From positions 124,001 through 188,000 of the forward strand of contig CAXKVR010000043.1 of NCBI GenBank assembly GCA_964058845.1: a DNA stretch of 64,000 nucleotides. Reading direction: 5' to 3'. The notes beneath the pieces were generated by a model. It ran no database searches. It worked only from the letters and a program-made list of their open reading frames with translations, and was not told where the DNA came from. This document shows positions 11,125 through 23,714 of this stretch, in pieces. The translations under genes and the position numbers were made by a program. Within the stretch, counting starts at the first letter, position 1. Each line of letters starts with the position of its first letter. The stretch is from Carex sylvatica. Lineage: Eukaryota; Streptophyta; Magnoliopsida; Poales; Cyperaceae.

Positions 11125-13236
11125 GGGGGGATTTCATGTATCCCCTCAAAAACTTCAATATTACGTATTTCTCCCTCAAAAGTTTGTAATATCGTATTTA
11201 CCCTTCAAAATTGTTAAAACTCACATATTTACCAAAAAAATAATAAAAAAATAAAATTTAATAAGCACTATTATTTAATAAAATATGACCAATACACCCC
11301 TCCCTCTTCTCCTATCTCTCTGTGCCCGCTTCAATTCTTAGCGCCAAAAAATTTCTCATTTCTCTGCTCCATTGATTGTGCCAAATTGAGCAACTCCATT
11401 CTCTGTGCCGCTCTAATTAATCAAACCCCAATAACTCTAGTATATATATAAATAATTCAATTTCATATCCATCCCAAAGATATCCTCTGGTAATGAATAT
11501 AGTCCAATCCAGATTGTCCCAAAATTTGTCACCTATTTTTTTATCATTTCTCCCAAATTATATCTATTTTATCACAAATACCTCAGTTTGTCAATCCAAC
11601 TTTATTCTTCCTCTAAAAATAATAATTGTACCATCAAGTTAATTTAAGAATTCCTTTTCCTCTAATTATTTTTTCTTTTGCTTCAAACATACCTGTAGAC
11701 AAATTTCATTAGTGTACCAGTACCCTTACATAATTATTGCCTCTCATACATTACTGTACCAATGTACCAGTGAACCCCTTATATCAATTCTAAATCTAAA
11801 CATAGCAGGAGAAAACTAGTACAATAATTCATATAGTACCCTTACTCATTTTCTTCCCTCCATGACTTCATTCCTGCCCCTTCCATCAGTTCGGTACCAG
11901 CATACCAGTGAAACCCTTACATCAGTTCTAAAACTAAGCAAAATAGAAGAGAAACAAGTACAGTTAATTCCTAGAGTACCCTAGCCGAGCTCACTTTTCA
12001 TACGAGATGCCAGGCTCACTTTTCCTTGCAAAGTCACCTTGATAACCTAAAGCATACAAAACAGTAGTAAGGATGAAAACTGTGTTAGTTGTCTTAGAGA
12101 AAAGCAAACAAGAAAATAACCAAAAATTGTTTATCATTCCATTCCAAAAACATAAAGTCGTATGGATGAACACTAATCTCTACATGGTACCAATACCAAC
12201 CTATATCGATTGTAATTTCTTGCTAAATCGAAACAAACATAATCCCACAAAATACAGATTCCTACAAAAGGCCATTTGCAAAACTGATTAACCATAAATG
12301 CTTATTAAACTAGATTAACATAGTTTGAGTTTAATGTATACCAGCAAAAAAAAATCTCAAGTTAGCCTAAATTAAATAACACGATAAAAAATGTACCTTT
12401 TACCAGAAAAACTAGACAAAACTCTATAAATGAGCACATATTATACAAAATCAGCAAAAAGCTCAAATAATACTTGTAACTAATCTAGACAAATAAACAA
12501 ATAATACTTGAAAATTTAAGTCTTTTCAATAATTTTCTAAACAAACAACAAGTAACTTTTAATAACTTTTGGTAGCTTTATAAATAAATAAATTTTAAAG
12601 AATCGGTAGCTTTCTAAATACTATAATTTAGTGGTCCACTATATTTAAGTGTCAAACACAACTATAGCTGAATATTGAAGACTCATGTCAGTACCAAATA
12701 GACTTGTATCAGTACAATCTCAAGATAAATAATTTGCCAAAAATTAACATAAAACCTAAATTTCATAACTTGCTTGATAGTTGGCAATTCAACCATGTTC
12801 TCTCATCTAGGTCTCAAGAAATCGATGGCAGCCAAGTCTACAAAATTGACGCCATGCATAACGAATAGAGGCGACGAGATGCCAAAATTAATGCACCGGG
12901 ACAAATAGTAGTTAGGAGAGACGATGCCGTATCGGAGAGGTGTGAGGCCGAGAGAACAAAATAAAGGGGGGAGAGTCTGAGCTGTGGGCCTGTAGCATGC
13001 ACTTGGACGGAGAGAAAGAGAGAACAGTGAGAAACAAGGGTATAATGGTATGAGCTAAATGTTAGAACCATGAATATTATTATTTAAATAGTTTTAAATT
13101 TATTTAATATATTGTAAATTCATAATGGGTAAATACGTGAGTTTTTGTAGTTTTGAAGGATAAATATGATATTATGAACTTTTTAGGGGGAAATACGTAA
13201 TATTGAAGTTTTTGAAGGGATACATGAAATTCCCCC
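11125..13236. mobile_element. 2.1-kb element with ~110-bp terminal inverted repeats
   Basis: The left end begins GGGGGGATTTCATGTATCCC and the right end is its near-complement, finishing GAAATTCCCCC. Inverted similarity runs for about 110 bases. Copies 1 and 2 of the host segment are uninterrupted at this site, which defines the ends; a short TTT lies on both sides as the probable 3-bp target duplication. The interior has no transposase-like reading frame. It does contain an imperfect direct repeat of about 90 bp (around 11753-11850 and 11897-11985). I read it as a non-autonomous DNA transposon; a 3-bp duplication would fit PIF/Harbinger or CACTA, but the G-rich ends do not settle the superfamily. 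Confidence 0.8.
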
Positions 13237-14600
13237 TTTATCCTTTTCCCCAATTAAAGAACACATCAAAAAACCTAGTTGTCAAAATCATCCTCGATCT
13301 TTCTAACTAATCATTAGCATCTCTATATCAGAAGCATCTTCAAGCAACTATTGTTTACCATTAATTATAAAACCTACAATGAAAAATCCAGCAAACATGT
13401 CAAGAAAAAAGGAACTAAATAGGTTTTGTTCAACATTTCCAGTGTTTTCCTATACCTCTTAATTTTAAGTGAGGGTAATATATAATTTTCCATAAAAAGC
13501 TTATCCATTTTTACCTTGTTCAATCTGGTCATGTTTCTTAATTAATAGGTTTTGTTAAACATTTCCAGTGCTTCCTCTAGATATTCCTGATGCTCACTGA
13601 GACCTGAAGAAAGAACAGAACCATCAGTTCTAATAACGTCTGTTCCAAATTTTAAAAACTTCATTTAACCTAAGACCTTCAAGAGCTTTAAGGTAAATTC
13701 TTTTGTATATCATATCATGTGATACTAGCAAAACAATATGGTCTGTTTATAAATAAAAAATTCATGTACCCGACTGTTGCTGCTGCGGCTGCTGTTGATC
13801 AGGAGGGAGGGTGGTGCTGCCTTCAGAGGAAAGCCCTGCCAGAGGCTGTTCCTGTTTGAGGTACTAAACAGTTAGATTCAGGCCAAATAGCATCTGAAAT
13901 AACCTAAGACATGAATTATCGGGACTCCTACTAAACTGGCCACGTGTAGCGCCATGAAGAGAGATTCGATCTATGTTGGAACCTCAAGGTGTTGCCAAAG
14001 ATGAATTACGGTACAAAAAGTTTGGTGAAATATATAGATGGAACATATTTGAACAAGTGTTAATAAAAAGATAAAAAGTTGAACAGCATTTATTAGCTTC
14101 TTTTTTTAACAAATTAGGATCAAATCTGATTTAGGACTAGGGCTTTTAAATGAAAGACACTTCCATATAAGGTGTAGTCGAGGATTCAAATACGAACAAT
14201 TAAGTAATAGCTAGTGTTGAACTTCCAACACGACTAGAAAGTACCCAATTATATATGTTGCCAACCAATAAAAGAAAAAGAGACAAACAAGAACCATACT
14301 TCACTTGTTGCCTGCTTAGAAGACCCTCCCTCAACCATCTCAGCTTTATGAATCTTTGTAAGCCTTGCTCTCTACAATCACACAACAATCTCACATAGAA
14401 TCTCCCTCTCTTCTTCGTGGGGTCCATAATAAGAGGAAGCCCTCTAGCTCCACACGATTTATCGAGTGGAGTGAGTGATTACGAGAAGAGCGTGAGACAG
14501 AGAGAAGAGAGAGAGGGTTCTTAAAGGCAATTAATGAGGATGCTTAAAGGCTTTAACCATTGAATGCTGATAATGGATCTGAATTGAAATTTCCACGGAC
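13237..14600 (-). pseudogene. Decayed copy 3 of the unknown gene family
   Basis: Fragments in the same order as copies 1 and 2 can be recognised: terminal exon near 13500-13560 with its stop codon mutated away, a short remnant of the Pro/Gln-rich exon (about 13775-13866), part of exon 6 (about 13925-14010), exon 2 with its donor (about 14300-14360), and an altered exon 1 just upstream. Exons 3, 4 and 5 are missing and the frame is broken, so no full product is possible. Confidence 0.75.
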
Positions 14601-15760
14601 AGATCCAAGAGCTTATTGGATTTGAAAATTTTACGACTCACAAAGACAACCTCAACCAATAGATCCAAGATCTTATGTGCCCTAGCTAGTGAAATAAGAA
14701 ACACTTTAAGCAATTTCAGCACGTAGTAATAAAATTTGCAATTTTTATTTGGATTTCAATAATATACTACAAATTTAACAATTCGAGATATTTTTTAATA
14801 CATGAACAATTCGCAATTTAAATAATTTTAAAAAAAAATTAAGCATTTCTGGACTTTTTTTACTTTTGAGGGTTTTTAAGTTTTTGTTGTTGTCATATGT
14901 GATGATGTATAGCTTTCTCTTTAGAGTAGATTATTCATTGTCCTATTATTATTAGAATAATGTCTGATTACAACTATTAAATTTTTTTATTTATTTTGAA
15001 ATATTTATATCTCATGTCGACTTACAAAGAAGTTGCCAAAATAAGAAATTCTAAAATGTATTGTATGATCCACAGATATTAATACGCCAAAAACTTTTGT
15101 TGCTATTTGATAATTCTTAGAGGATTCTCTTGTAATAATAAATAATGTAGGTCATTGAACAAATTATGGTGGGGCTTTGAAGAAAAAAATCAATTTAATA
15201 ATGAAATGAAACTTTTTATATAAATTTATCATATTAGTATATTATTAATTTAATTTATTTTCACTGAAGCGCCTAAATTTATTCGCCAAGGGGCATGCCT
15301 TTATTATTAAAAAAATAGAATCCAATAAGAATTATCAACAAGTAATACAATTTTTTCTTTTGGAAATGCTACAAAATTATTTGGATAAAATTGTTGATTA
15401 ATGGATAATTTGATATTCATCAATTATATACAAACGAAATAATTAAATTAAAATTTCAAACTAGTAAATTAATAACTTTATAACCATAATTAGACACTAG
15501 AAGAAAAAAAAATCTAGAAAAGGTTTTTTTTTTTAAATAATGAACTATATAATCAATATAATTTTCAGTCATTAATATCATATTATATTTTAATTGAATT
15601 TTTTAACATATTTTCTTCTGTTATATAAAATGTATTTATCTCAAGCTACTAAATAGTGATTATCACGTTATCATGGAATGGCTACAAAAATAGCTATTGT
15701 GTAACTATAGTTAGCTATTTAGTTAAAACTCTATCAAAAAAAGTGATTAATAGCGATATA
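14601..15760. other. End of duplicated segment, then AT-rich intergenic
   Basis: Similarity to the upstream flank of copy 1 continues to about 14910 (matching about 3700-3910). The rest, to 15752, is very AT-rich with no gene visible. Confidence 0.5.
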
Positions 15761-16477
15761 TAGGGGTGTAAACGGAACAGATAATGCTAATACCATATTC
15801 GTATCCGTTTTTCAATGAGCGGATACCCATACGGATAAAGATAGTAAATGGATATCAAAATTTAATACCATATCCGCCTTAAACGGATACGGATACGGAG
15901 CGGATAATCAACGAATAATTGCGGATTCAAATATGGATACGAAACGAATAATTGTCGGATAATTGAGTTATGCACTTTAAGATACAAAAAATGACTTTTG
16001 TTGTCTTAAAACAATTACTAAAATCAATTTAGCAGAGACTAAAAATATACTACATTAATGAACTAAAGTCTTGAATGGAAAAGAATGAAAAATGAATAAA
16101 TGGAGGTAAAAATGAAAGAAAATTGCGTTATTGTAGCACCATCACCAGCAAAAAAAGATTAAATTGAAAACCATATCGTATTTCATTTATACCACAACTA
16201 AAACTGAAATGAATATGAGATAATATATAACAACTTCTATCCAGAGCAGTAAAGTTAAAGCTGGTTAGGAGTAATTTTGGATCCGAATAATTGCGGATAC
16301 GAATACGGATATTCACTTTCATGACATTATCAGTATCTGTATCCGTATCTGTATAAGCCAATTTTTTTTCACTATATACAAAAATTATCTGTATCCGTAA
16401 TTATTCGTATCCGTTTAATACGGATATAGATAATCTCTAGATACGGAGCAGATTATCCGTATCCGTTTACACCTCTA
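15761..16477. mobile_element. hAT-like element, TAGGGGTGTAAACGG ends, 717 bp
   Basis: The left end TAGGGGTGTAAACGG and right end CCGTTTACACCTCTA are inverted. They are bordered by GCGATATA (15753-15760) and GCAATATA (16478-16485), an 8-bp duplication with one mismatch. Subterminal regions are packed with GGATACGGAT-type motifs in both orientations, resembling clustered transposase-binding sites. It is non-coding. Related elements lie at 24872, 40787 and 49326. Confidence 0.78.
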
Positions 16478-16828
16478 GCAATATAACTTTTAAGATAAAA
16501 AAAATATAGTGTAGCTATAACTAAATATTTAAAATCCTGATTTATCTCGAAAAAGTTAGTCTAGCTAATTGTTTATTGTGAAAACTTTGCTCTAGCACTT
16601 TGATCTTAAAATCAGTAACGGCGTCCAGAAATTTTAAGCAAAATAAATTTAGCCTCATAAATTTAACTTATAATGTACAAAAAAATTAGTTCTTAAATCA
16701 ACACTGCTTTGAGCTGCAAAAATGAAAATAAAAAACTAATTAAAAATGCTGACGTGTCATTGATTGGATGCAGATATGTAATTTCTTTGCTAAATTAATT
16801 ATATATCGAATGAAATGAAGATGGCCCT

Positions 16829-17007
16829 GAATTCTGATCCCTAGATTAACTCAAATTTTGAGTTTAGATTCAATCGATCTTATTAGAATTAATTTGTACG
16901 AATATTAAAGAGTCCCGTACATTATAGACTTAGACCCGATTCGCCTTGATTTTGATAGGATGGTTGGAATCTAAACTCAAACTTTGAGTTGCTTTAGGGA
17001 ATTGGGT
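16829..17007. mobile_element. Short inverted-repeat MITE
   Basis: The arms contain AACTCAAATTTTGAGTTTAGATTC-like sequence on the left and its near-complement on the right, giving a fold-back of about 180 bp. The same arm family recurs at 23926-24090 and, degenerate, at 27269-27490. Confidence 0.6.
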
Positions 17008-17022
17008 CCCCCTCCTGCACGA

Positions 17023-17205
17023 GTCCGTATCCTCTGAGATAGCTCATATTTTGCGTGACCGACGTGTCCGGTGCCTATTCTGGAATACCGTAGGGGCCAG
17101 TATTGTTTGAGCTTTGAGATTCGTGCAGACCGTATTTGAACGGTCCAGATTTCCCAAAAAGTCCCGCAAAATATGAGATATCTCAGAGGATATATGTGAA
17201 TTCCT
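17023..17205. mobile_element. Short inverted-repeat MITE
   Basis: The left arm TATCCTCTGAGATAGCTCAT pairs with a right arm ending in ATATCTCAGAGGATA. A degenerate relative lies at about 57168-57340. It is non-coding. Confidence 0.55.
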
Positions 17206-17468
17206 CCGGCGATGACTCAACTCATTTTCAAAATTAAAACACGTACGTAGTTTCGCCATCCCTAATTAATTTCATCAGAAATTGATCTGATACGGAATCA
17301 GAGCTGTTCAATCCACATTGAAATCCGTGCTGATTATGTTTGTACAAATCTTAATACGTATCAAACAGATTAAATATCAGATCAAATTTGATATATACGA
17401 TATTAAGTGCAAATAATATAATTATATATAGTAGCAATTTGTGTTGAATCTGACAGAATGTGACAATC

Positions 17469-19665
17469 TTACAAGATAATAATCCTTGATGTTGTCTTTA
17501 CAAGCGCACCCATATTGTGAACCAACTCCTCAGCCAACTTAACATTCTTCCCTCGACAGCTTATCTTCACTGCTTCAAGGTATTCTTGTTGGAATGAGAT
17601 ATCTCCTTGAAACTCTTCTTTTGCAACATTTTCACTCGGCTTTCGTGATGAAAAATTAAGAGTTCACTAATCAGATTGCATATAACAATAACCGAAGCTC
17701 TAGCTTGGATTTTCATAAAACAGAGTGCTTCGCTCTGTCCATTTTGTATTTTTCTATGGCAAAGAGTAATCATTTATTTTTTGACCATGCTACTATTCAT
17801 CTTGACTGGTTTAGTATGTTGGGTGAGTCAGAGCCTTAATACCCTATCTAGCACAAATAACACATTACATCCAAACACTCGCAAAATCAAAAGGCAGCAC
17901 AACAAATATAGGAAAAAAAAATATATGATAATGGTTTGGTACCACGTATGTTCATTATGTAAGTCAAGTAGAAATGTTAATGAAACTGAACCATCTTACC
18001 AGACTGTACTAGTCATTGTTTCCTTCATTAATCAATTAGAGATTCAGGTTACTATTTAACTTTAATAGTTGAAAATCAATCATCATACCATCTTATAACT
18101 AGGAAATCATTATAGATAGATAAATAGATAGATAGATAGATACATAGATATAGAGAGAGAGAGAGTACTCGACAAAAGTGCAAAGTGAGGTTCTTCAGAT
18201 TTGATGAATGGTGGAGGAGACAAGTCACTAATTTTCAGCAATAATTGATATTTATTTCTCCAAGCTCCAAGCTCTTCAAGTTTTTAAAGGTCGGACAATT
18301 TGGAATATCAGCTAGCAACAAATCCTACATAGTTTTAAAGAAAAATAAATAAAACAGGGAAAATGAACTTAAATTGCACAAACTATTCAATAAATTAAAT
18401 TGCTGCTTTAACACGGCTTTTTATCAATCCTAGCATCAAAGTAAAAGAAATTATATTCTCAGATCTGGTACCCTAAAAATATAGCCTAAAGATAGCATGT
18501 TTGAAGAATCCAATCCAATCCAATCCAATCCATTCGTTAGTTTTGCCTTTCCAATACCATTCTACAAAATTGCTCAAAAGCATTCATAAAAGATTAAGTT
18601 GTTTATGTCCCTTCCTTTATCTTTTCCTTATTGACAAACTAATTAACTAGTTAATTAATTAATTAATTAATAATGATTTTTATTATTTTTTTAATAAAAA
18701 GTTGATGTTTCCAGTGATAAGTTTTACTTGACAGAACTAGAATGGAGAATACCATAACATCACGACAATTTGTATGTAGCTTTAAAGCTGTGACATTTGA
18801 AAGTCCGCCGAGAAGCCTCAAGTCAAGATCGGAGGGATAACCCAGCTCTTCAACTAAGATGTCAACCATCCCAAGAGCTAACATATTCTTCAATATAAAC
18901 CCTCCCTTATTATTAGATCTAATGACCAGAGACACAACTCCTGGACAAGAAATCTCCATTGGCATATGCTGATGGCAATATGTTAGTGCCAACTTATTCA
19001 GCACATTTGAGGAAATCATATTTAGTTCAAACCAGCAATAAAATAAAGCTAACTCTTCAAGAACAGGACATCCCAATATAAGCATTCTCATTATACCACC
19101 ATTCAAAACCATGTAACCAGGCTCCAGGTTTTTGAGGAAAGGGAGGCTTATTAATCTCAGTTTAAGAATATCTCTGTCAAAAATATAAATTGTTTCAAGG
19201 AACAATGACATCTCTTCTATTGAAGTACATGCGAAAATTGAATCAGGCAAGTTGAAAAATGTGCTAGTCTCGATATGGATTACTAATATGCGGGGTCTAC
19301 ACTTAACTGCACAGCGAATAAATCGACATACAAGAATATGAGTGTTCCACTCATATATGCAAGGAATCTTAAAAAAATGTCAATTTGAATGTATCCAGGG
19401 TTATGGTTTCTCGATTGAACATGAATCCATCAAGGAATCTTAGAAACTTAGCTTCACGATGTTGATTTTCTTTTCTTGGACCATAATATTGACTTTTATT
19501 GTTGTCAAAGACGAGAGTAGGTAAAAAATCTCAAACCCTTATCCATCGTTTGGACAATATACAAGTTCACACAGCCTCTTCAGTAGGTATAAAAGAGAGG
19601 ATGTGGGTAAGAAGCGGGTCAAGCAAACCACTAATTATGTCTCTGGCTAATTCTCGACCCTCCAT
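17469..19665 (-). pseudogene. F-box/LRR (FBD-like) protein pseudogene
   Basis: Reading from an ATG at 19665, an F-box is clear: LLDPLLTHILSFIPTEEAV, then LSKRW. It is followed by leucine-rich sequence (CPVLEELALFYCWF, then VLNKLALTYC), a second LRR exon near 18165-18310, and a last exon (17642-17469) ending VKTTSRIIIL before TAA. This is the usual order for plant F-box/RNI-like proteins, which act as substrate adaptors of SCF ubiquitin ligases. The copy is dead. There are in-frame TGA codons at 19567-19569 (in place of Arg), 19531-19533 (in place of Trp) and 18235-18237 (probably Trp). A one-base frameshift lies at a seven-base homopolymer, 19371-19377. Beyond the shift, about 195 codons stay open. 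The intron near 18300-18720 is not fully resolved. Confidence 0.8.
18117..18165. repeat. (TAGA)n/(GA)n microsatellite
   Basis: A run of TAGA tetranucleotides passes into GA dinucleotides, inside the F-box pseudogene between its second LRR exon and last exon. A short CCAAT pentanucleotide run lies nearby at about 18509-18533. Confidence 0.9.
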
Positions 19666-21091
19666 CATTCACAATTATGTTGATCTCTATATTCAAATGT
19701 AAGAAAACCACAAATCATCCTTAAGTTATCTCAAGCTAATTCACAAAATTAAGCACGAAAGAAAAACAATTAAGTACCACTTGATCGTATAAAAATAATA
19801 GACCAATCTAAATCTAACAATTTTAAATATTTCTTCTCAGATTTGGGGGAATGACAAGGAGTTTGCTAGGAATGAAATAAATTATGAGAAATAGATAGTC
19901 AAATCAAATCAATTCAATTGTATTTCAGGATATACAATCGATTGAATTCACAAGTAAAGAGTATTCAATGAAAAAATTAACAATACCACCTGTCCCAGTC
20001 AATTCTCTGAAATAGAATATGAGAGAGAGCCTCGGACTCGGAGCTAGGTAATCTTCGCCAGAGGGAGAAATAAGAGATGGAGGAGTTTTCAGTTGAAATT
20101 TGTCACGATCAAGAAGAGGAATCGAACAAATTAATTATATATGTGTATATGTTTTTAATATAATGGCGACGGGCTTTCTACCAAAACAAAATCATATATA
20201 TATTTGCCAACGGACTTTCTACCAAAAAAATAAAAAACCGAAACAAGGACTCTAAATTTAATATAATGCATAAATAATAGATGGTAAAGATAACAAGTCT
20301 AAATTTAATATATTTCTATTTATATCCAATGATATGAAGTATAAATAGACCTGATTCGTAATCCGAAAATAATTTAAGGCCCATGTAGGTCCAATTGGAG
20401 AGCTATTTGAGATACTGTCTAACATTGTGTTATCTTTTTTTTTTTTCTTTTTTTTTTTCTTTTTTTTTTTTGGACAAATGGCATGATATCTGTTTTGGCA
20501 ACCACCGATTTATGCATGAGTTTTCTTTACACGGAACAAAAATCACACAGTATCCTTTTACCTTTTATCTTTTACAAATTCAAACTGATGAATTATAGCT
20601 CAGTCTAAAACTCCCTTGTCTTTTACGCATGAATCTATTCAAATGAAACTTATTTTCATTGTTAATTTGTTACGCTGCTGAAGCATTTTTCTATTATAAA
20701 TTACCATTATATTAACAATTTTGAGCTCTGATATAAGTTTGGTTCCTACATTAATTATTAAATATTGATGGTTGAAGCCATTAGTTGCATTATTGAGATT
20801 CGAATCTAAATAGTTCACGAACTAATTTCGAACAAATTATAGGAAATAAAAGAACAGATGTATAACATAATTATATTTTCTATTTTCAATAATTGACTTA
20901 GTCTTTGAAGTACAGAAGTATAACAAAAGGCCCCTTAAAAACGTGAAGCCGATTAAAAGCACAACAAGAACAACCTAATCTAAATAAAACAACAAAGAAA
21001 AAAAATAAAGAAATAAACCTCATAATAGCATCACGGTAGACGAACTAAATCTAGAATCCAATTTTAGATATAATCCCCAAAATGATCCTAC
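19666..21091. other. Intergenic, no gene seen
   Basis: AT-rich DNA between the F-box pseudogene and the 3' end of the polyol transporter gene. It contains a long T-rich tract at 20430-20472. I see no exon. Confidence 0.5.
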
Positions 21092-23714
21092 CTATTTCTC
21101 TTCTGTGGGTATTAAACGCTCAGCATCCCCAAATTCTACCTCGCCTCTATTTGAATTATTTCCCCCTCTAAACATCATCTCAATTTGCTCTAAGGTTTTC
21201 CCTTTTGTCTCCGGAATGCACACCTTGACAAACAATACCGATATAGCTGAAACAGCAGCAAAAACAAAAAACACACCGGCTACAGATATAACCTTAGATG
21301 CTGACAAAAATGACATAGAAACCAGTCCACTACTAACCCTCCCTCCTACCTGGCCGAGAGCTGATGCCTGGGCCCGGAGTCTCAGAGGAAAAATCTCAGA
21401 TGAGAGAACCCAACATATGGGTCCCATTCCAACAGAAAAAAATGCAACATTGCTACAGACAGCCAGGATGGCAAGATTAATGGCAAAAACTGAATTAGGC
21501 AATGTCAAAGCAATGCCAAGAACAAATAAACAGCAAGTCATGCCGATTGTACTGACATATAAAAGAGGCTTTCTCCCGACCTTATCAACCAAGAATATAG
21601 CAATCAATATAAAAACAGTTTTGGAGGACCCAACCGCGACTGTGGCTGCGAGAATCTCTTTGTCAGATTCGATACCGGCACTTTTAAAAATTGTCGGACT
21701 ATAGTAAACTGTTGCATCTATGCCAGTAATCATCTGAAAAATCTGGATGCCACACCCAGCAAACAACATGCGTAGCACAGCTGGAGATGGATACAAAAGC
21801 TCTTTCCAAACAGCCTTATCTTCACAACCTTTAGATACTTCAGCTGCCTCCTTTATTTCTTCCATTCTTTGCTCGACCTCTATATCTGTCTCACTTAATT
21901 TAGACAACACTGCCTGTGCCTCCTCTAGTCTGTTTTCCATAACTAACCACCGAGGTGATTCCGGTATAATAAAAAGTGCAATACCAATAAAAACTGAAGG
22001 AAGAACACCAACTCCAAGCATTATTCTCCAGTTAATATGCTCAGATATACCCGAAAATGCGTAATTAGAAACATATCCGAGTAAAATCCCGAGATTAATG
22101 CTAATCTCAATGAATGAAGTAAGAGTACCTCTAGCACCGGCTGGTGAAATCTCAGCTATATAGACACCCGAGATCATGCCACAGAACCCCATACCTACAC
22201 CAGCCATGAGCCGTCCGATCATTAAATAAGTGAATGATGGTGCAAATGTCATTATGATCACACCAGATTGAAAAACAATCGCGCCAAGGCCCATTGTCCA
22301 TTTTCGGCCCATTGCATCAGAGGTGCGGCCACCAGATAAACTGCCTATCAGTGAGATGACACTTATACAGCCAACTAAGATTTCTATTTGGAATTCAGTT
22401 ATGTTGAGGTCTCTTTGTATGTATAGGATTGCACCACTCATCACACCAGCATCTGTCAATTTAATATATTTTTTTATCTTAGACTACATTGTTTGTTGTC
22501 AATATAAAGCAAATAAAAAAATTAAAAAAAAAAAGATGATGATGTTGTGCTAAGTTGGTATCCTAACCTCAAAGCTGACTCAGTAATATTATCAATCACC
22601 AAAACAAAGCAATTATATTGAACAACTATCTCTAATGATGCTGTTTCATGAGAATTAACTGGCCAAAATTATTTTTGTCCCATAATTCATGAAAAAAAAT
22701 AAAAAATGATAAAAGTAGAACAGATCCTCAACAATGAAGGTCTGTCACTAGATCAGATTTCAAAAGTTCAAATCCATTAACACTATGAAAATTGACTGTA
22801 AATCTGCTGCTTAAATCTTGGTGGGCACTAGTAAGCACCTGTAGGTCAGTCGTTAATGACTCATATATGCAGCTGGAATAAAAAAATTCTTTTGAGAAAA
22901 ACCCATAAGCTGAACTGGAAATTGGAATAGATGAAGTTGTGGCCATCTGAGAGAATTGCTTCTCACTTGACTACTTGTTTCCGAATTTTTTTATTCTCGA
23001 GCATTTACACTGAATGGTACTGACAGGTGCCTAATGCTCCTTTCGATTCCTTTTCCAGAGCTGAAGCCCAGTTCTCTCTAGAATTTTGTTAGTTTGTGGT
23101 GCAGTCAATCCTGTGTTTAGGGGACTCAGTGAATTGAAGATTGAGATGGATGGAAACAGAACTGGTATAGGACAGGGTTGGCAATATGCTGTTATTACAC
23201 AGAGTAGTACTTACACTATCCTTTGACTTCTTTTGTCCTTTTCTTCTCTCTTTTTTACCACATTGAAACATTGTACTGTTTTTATCTTATTTAATAATAG
23301 GTTATCTCTAGATATATAAGAAGATCCTAATTGTAGATCCCATTTATGTGGAATTGGAATGCTTGAGTACTTAGAAAATAATTTTTGCTGATAAGCATTT
23401 TTACAAACACTTTGCATACATTGCAAAAGTACAACATGAACCAAAAACCTTAAGAATTCACCAAACCACTTAAACACTTATCTTTTCTCCAATGGTAAGA
23501 ATAGAAACAACTAAAAAAATAGCTGACCATATCCAAGAAGAATAGAATTTAGCGAGGCAAACAGCGCACAGGCATAAACATACTTCTTGGTGCCTCTTCT
23601 TCTTTGCATCAACTTAACCTCTAAATCTTCATCTTCATCCTCCTCTAGCGAATCCATTCTCTCGTATTTGTTTTTTACCCCAATTTCTGTGTCTTTTTTC
23701 ACGGCATTAGCCAT
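21092..23714 (-). CDS. Polyol/monosaccharide proton symporter (PLT/PMT type, MFS)
   Basis: There are two exons, 23714-23528 and 22452-21092, separated by a 1.07-kb GT-AG intron, giving 515 residues. The intron splits the codon in LLGYDAGVMSGA, the conserved end of the first membrane helix in plant polyol transporters. Sugar-transporter family hallmarks follow: SDAMGRKWT (loop 2-3), GRLMAGVGMGF, PESPRWL (end of helix 6), GIDATVYYSPTIF (helix 7 region), DKVGRKPLL (loop 8-9) and PETKGKTLEQIE near the C-terminus. About 12 membrane helices are expected. The N-terminus is acidic and cytosolic (SLEEDEDEDLE) followed by RRRGTKKY, as in polyol transporters. The likely role is H+-coupled uptake of linear polyols or monosaccharides at the plasma membrane; substrate cannot be fixed from sequence. 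Length and motifs are normal and there is no sign of damage. Confidence 0.93.
22453..23527 (-). other. Intron of the polyol transporter gene
   Basis: The donor GGTCAGC follows TATG at 23528 and the acceptor TTGACAG lies at 22453. No exon, repeat or element is recognised inside. Confidence 0.85.

Noticed and set aside
12838..13071. Minus-strand frame inside the 2.1-kb element as a transposase fragment
   Set aside because: Short, no DDE-type or zinc-finger motif seen, and no flanking exons recognised.
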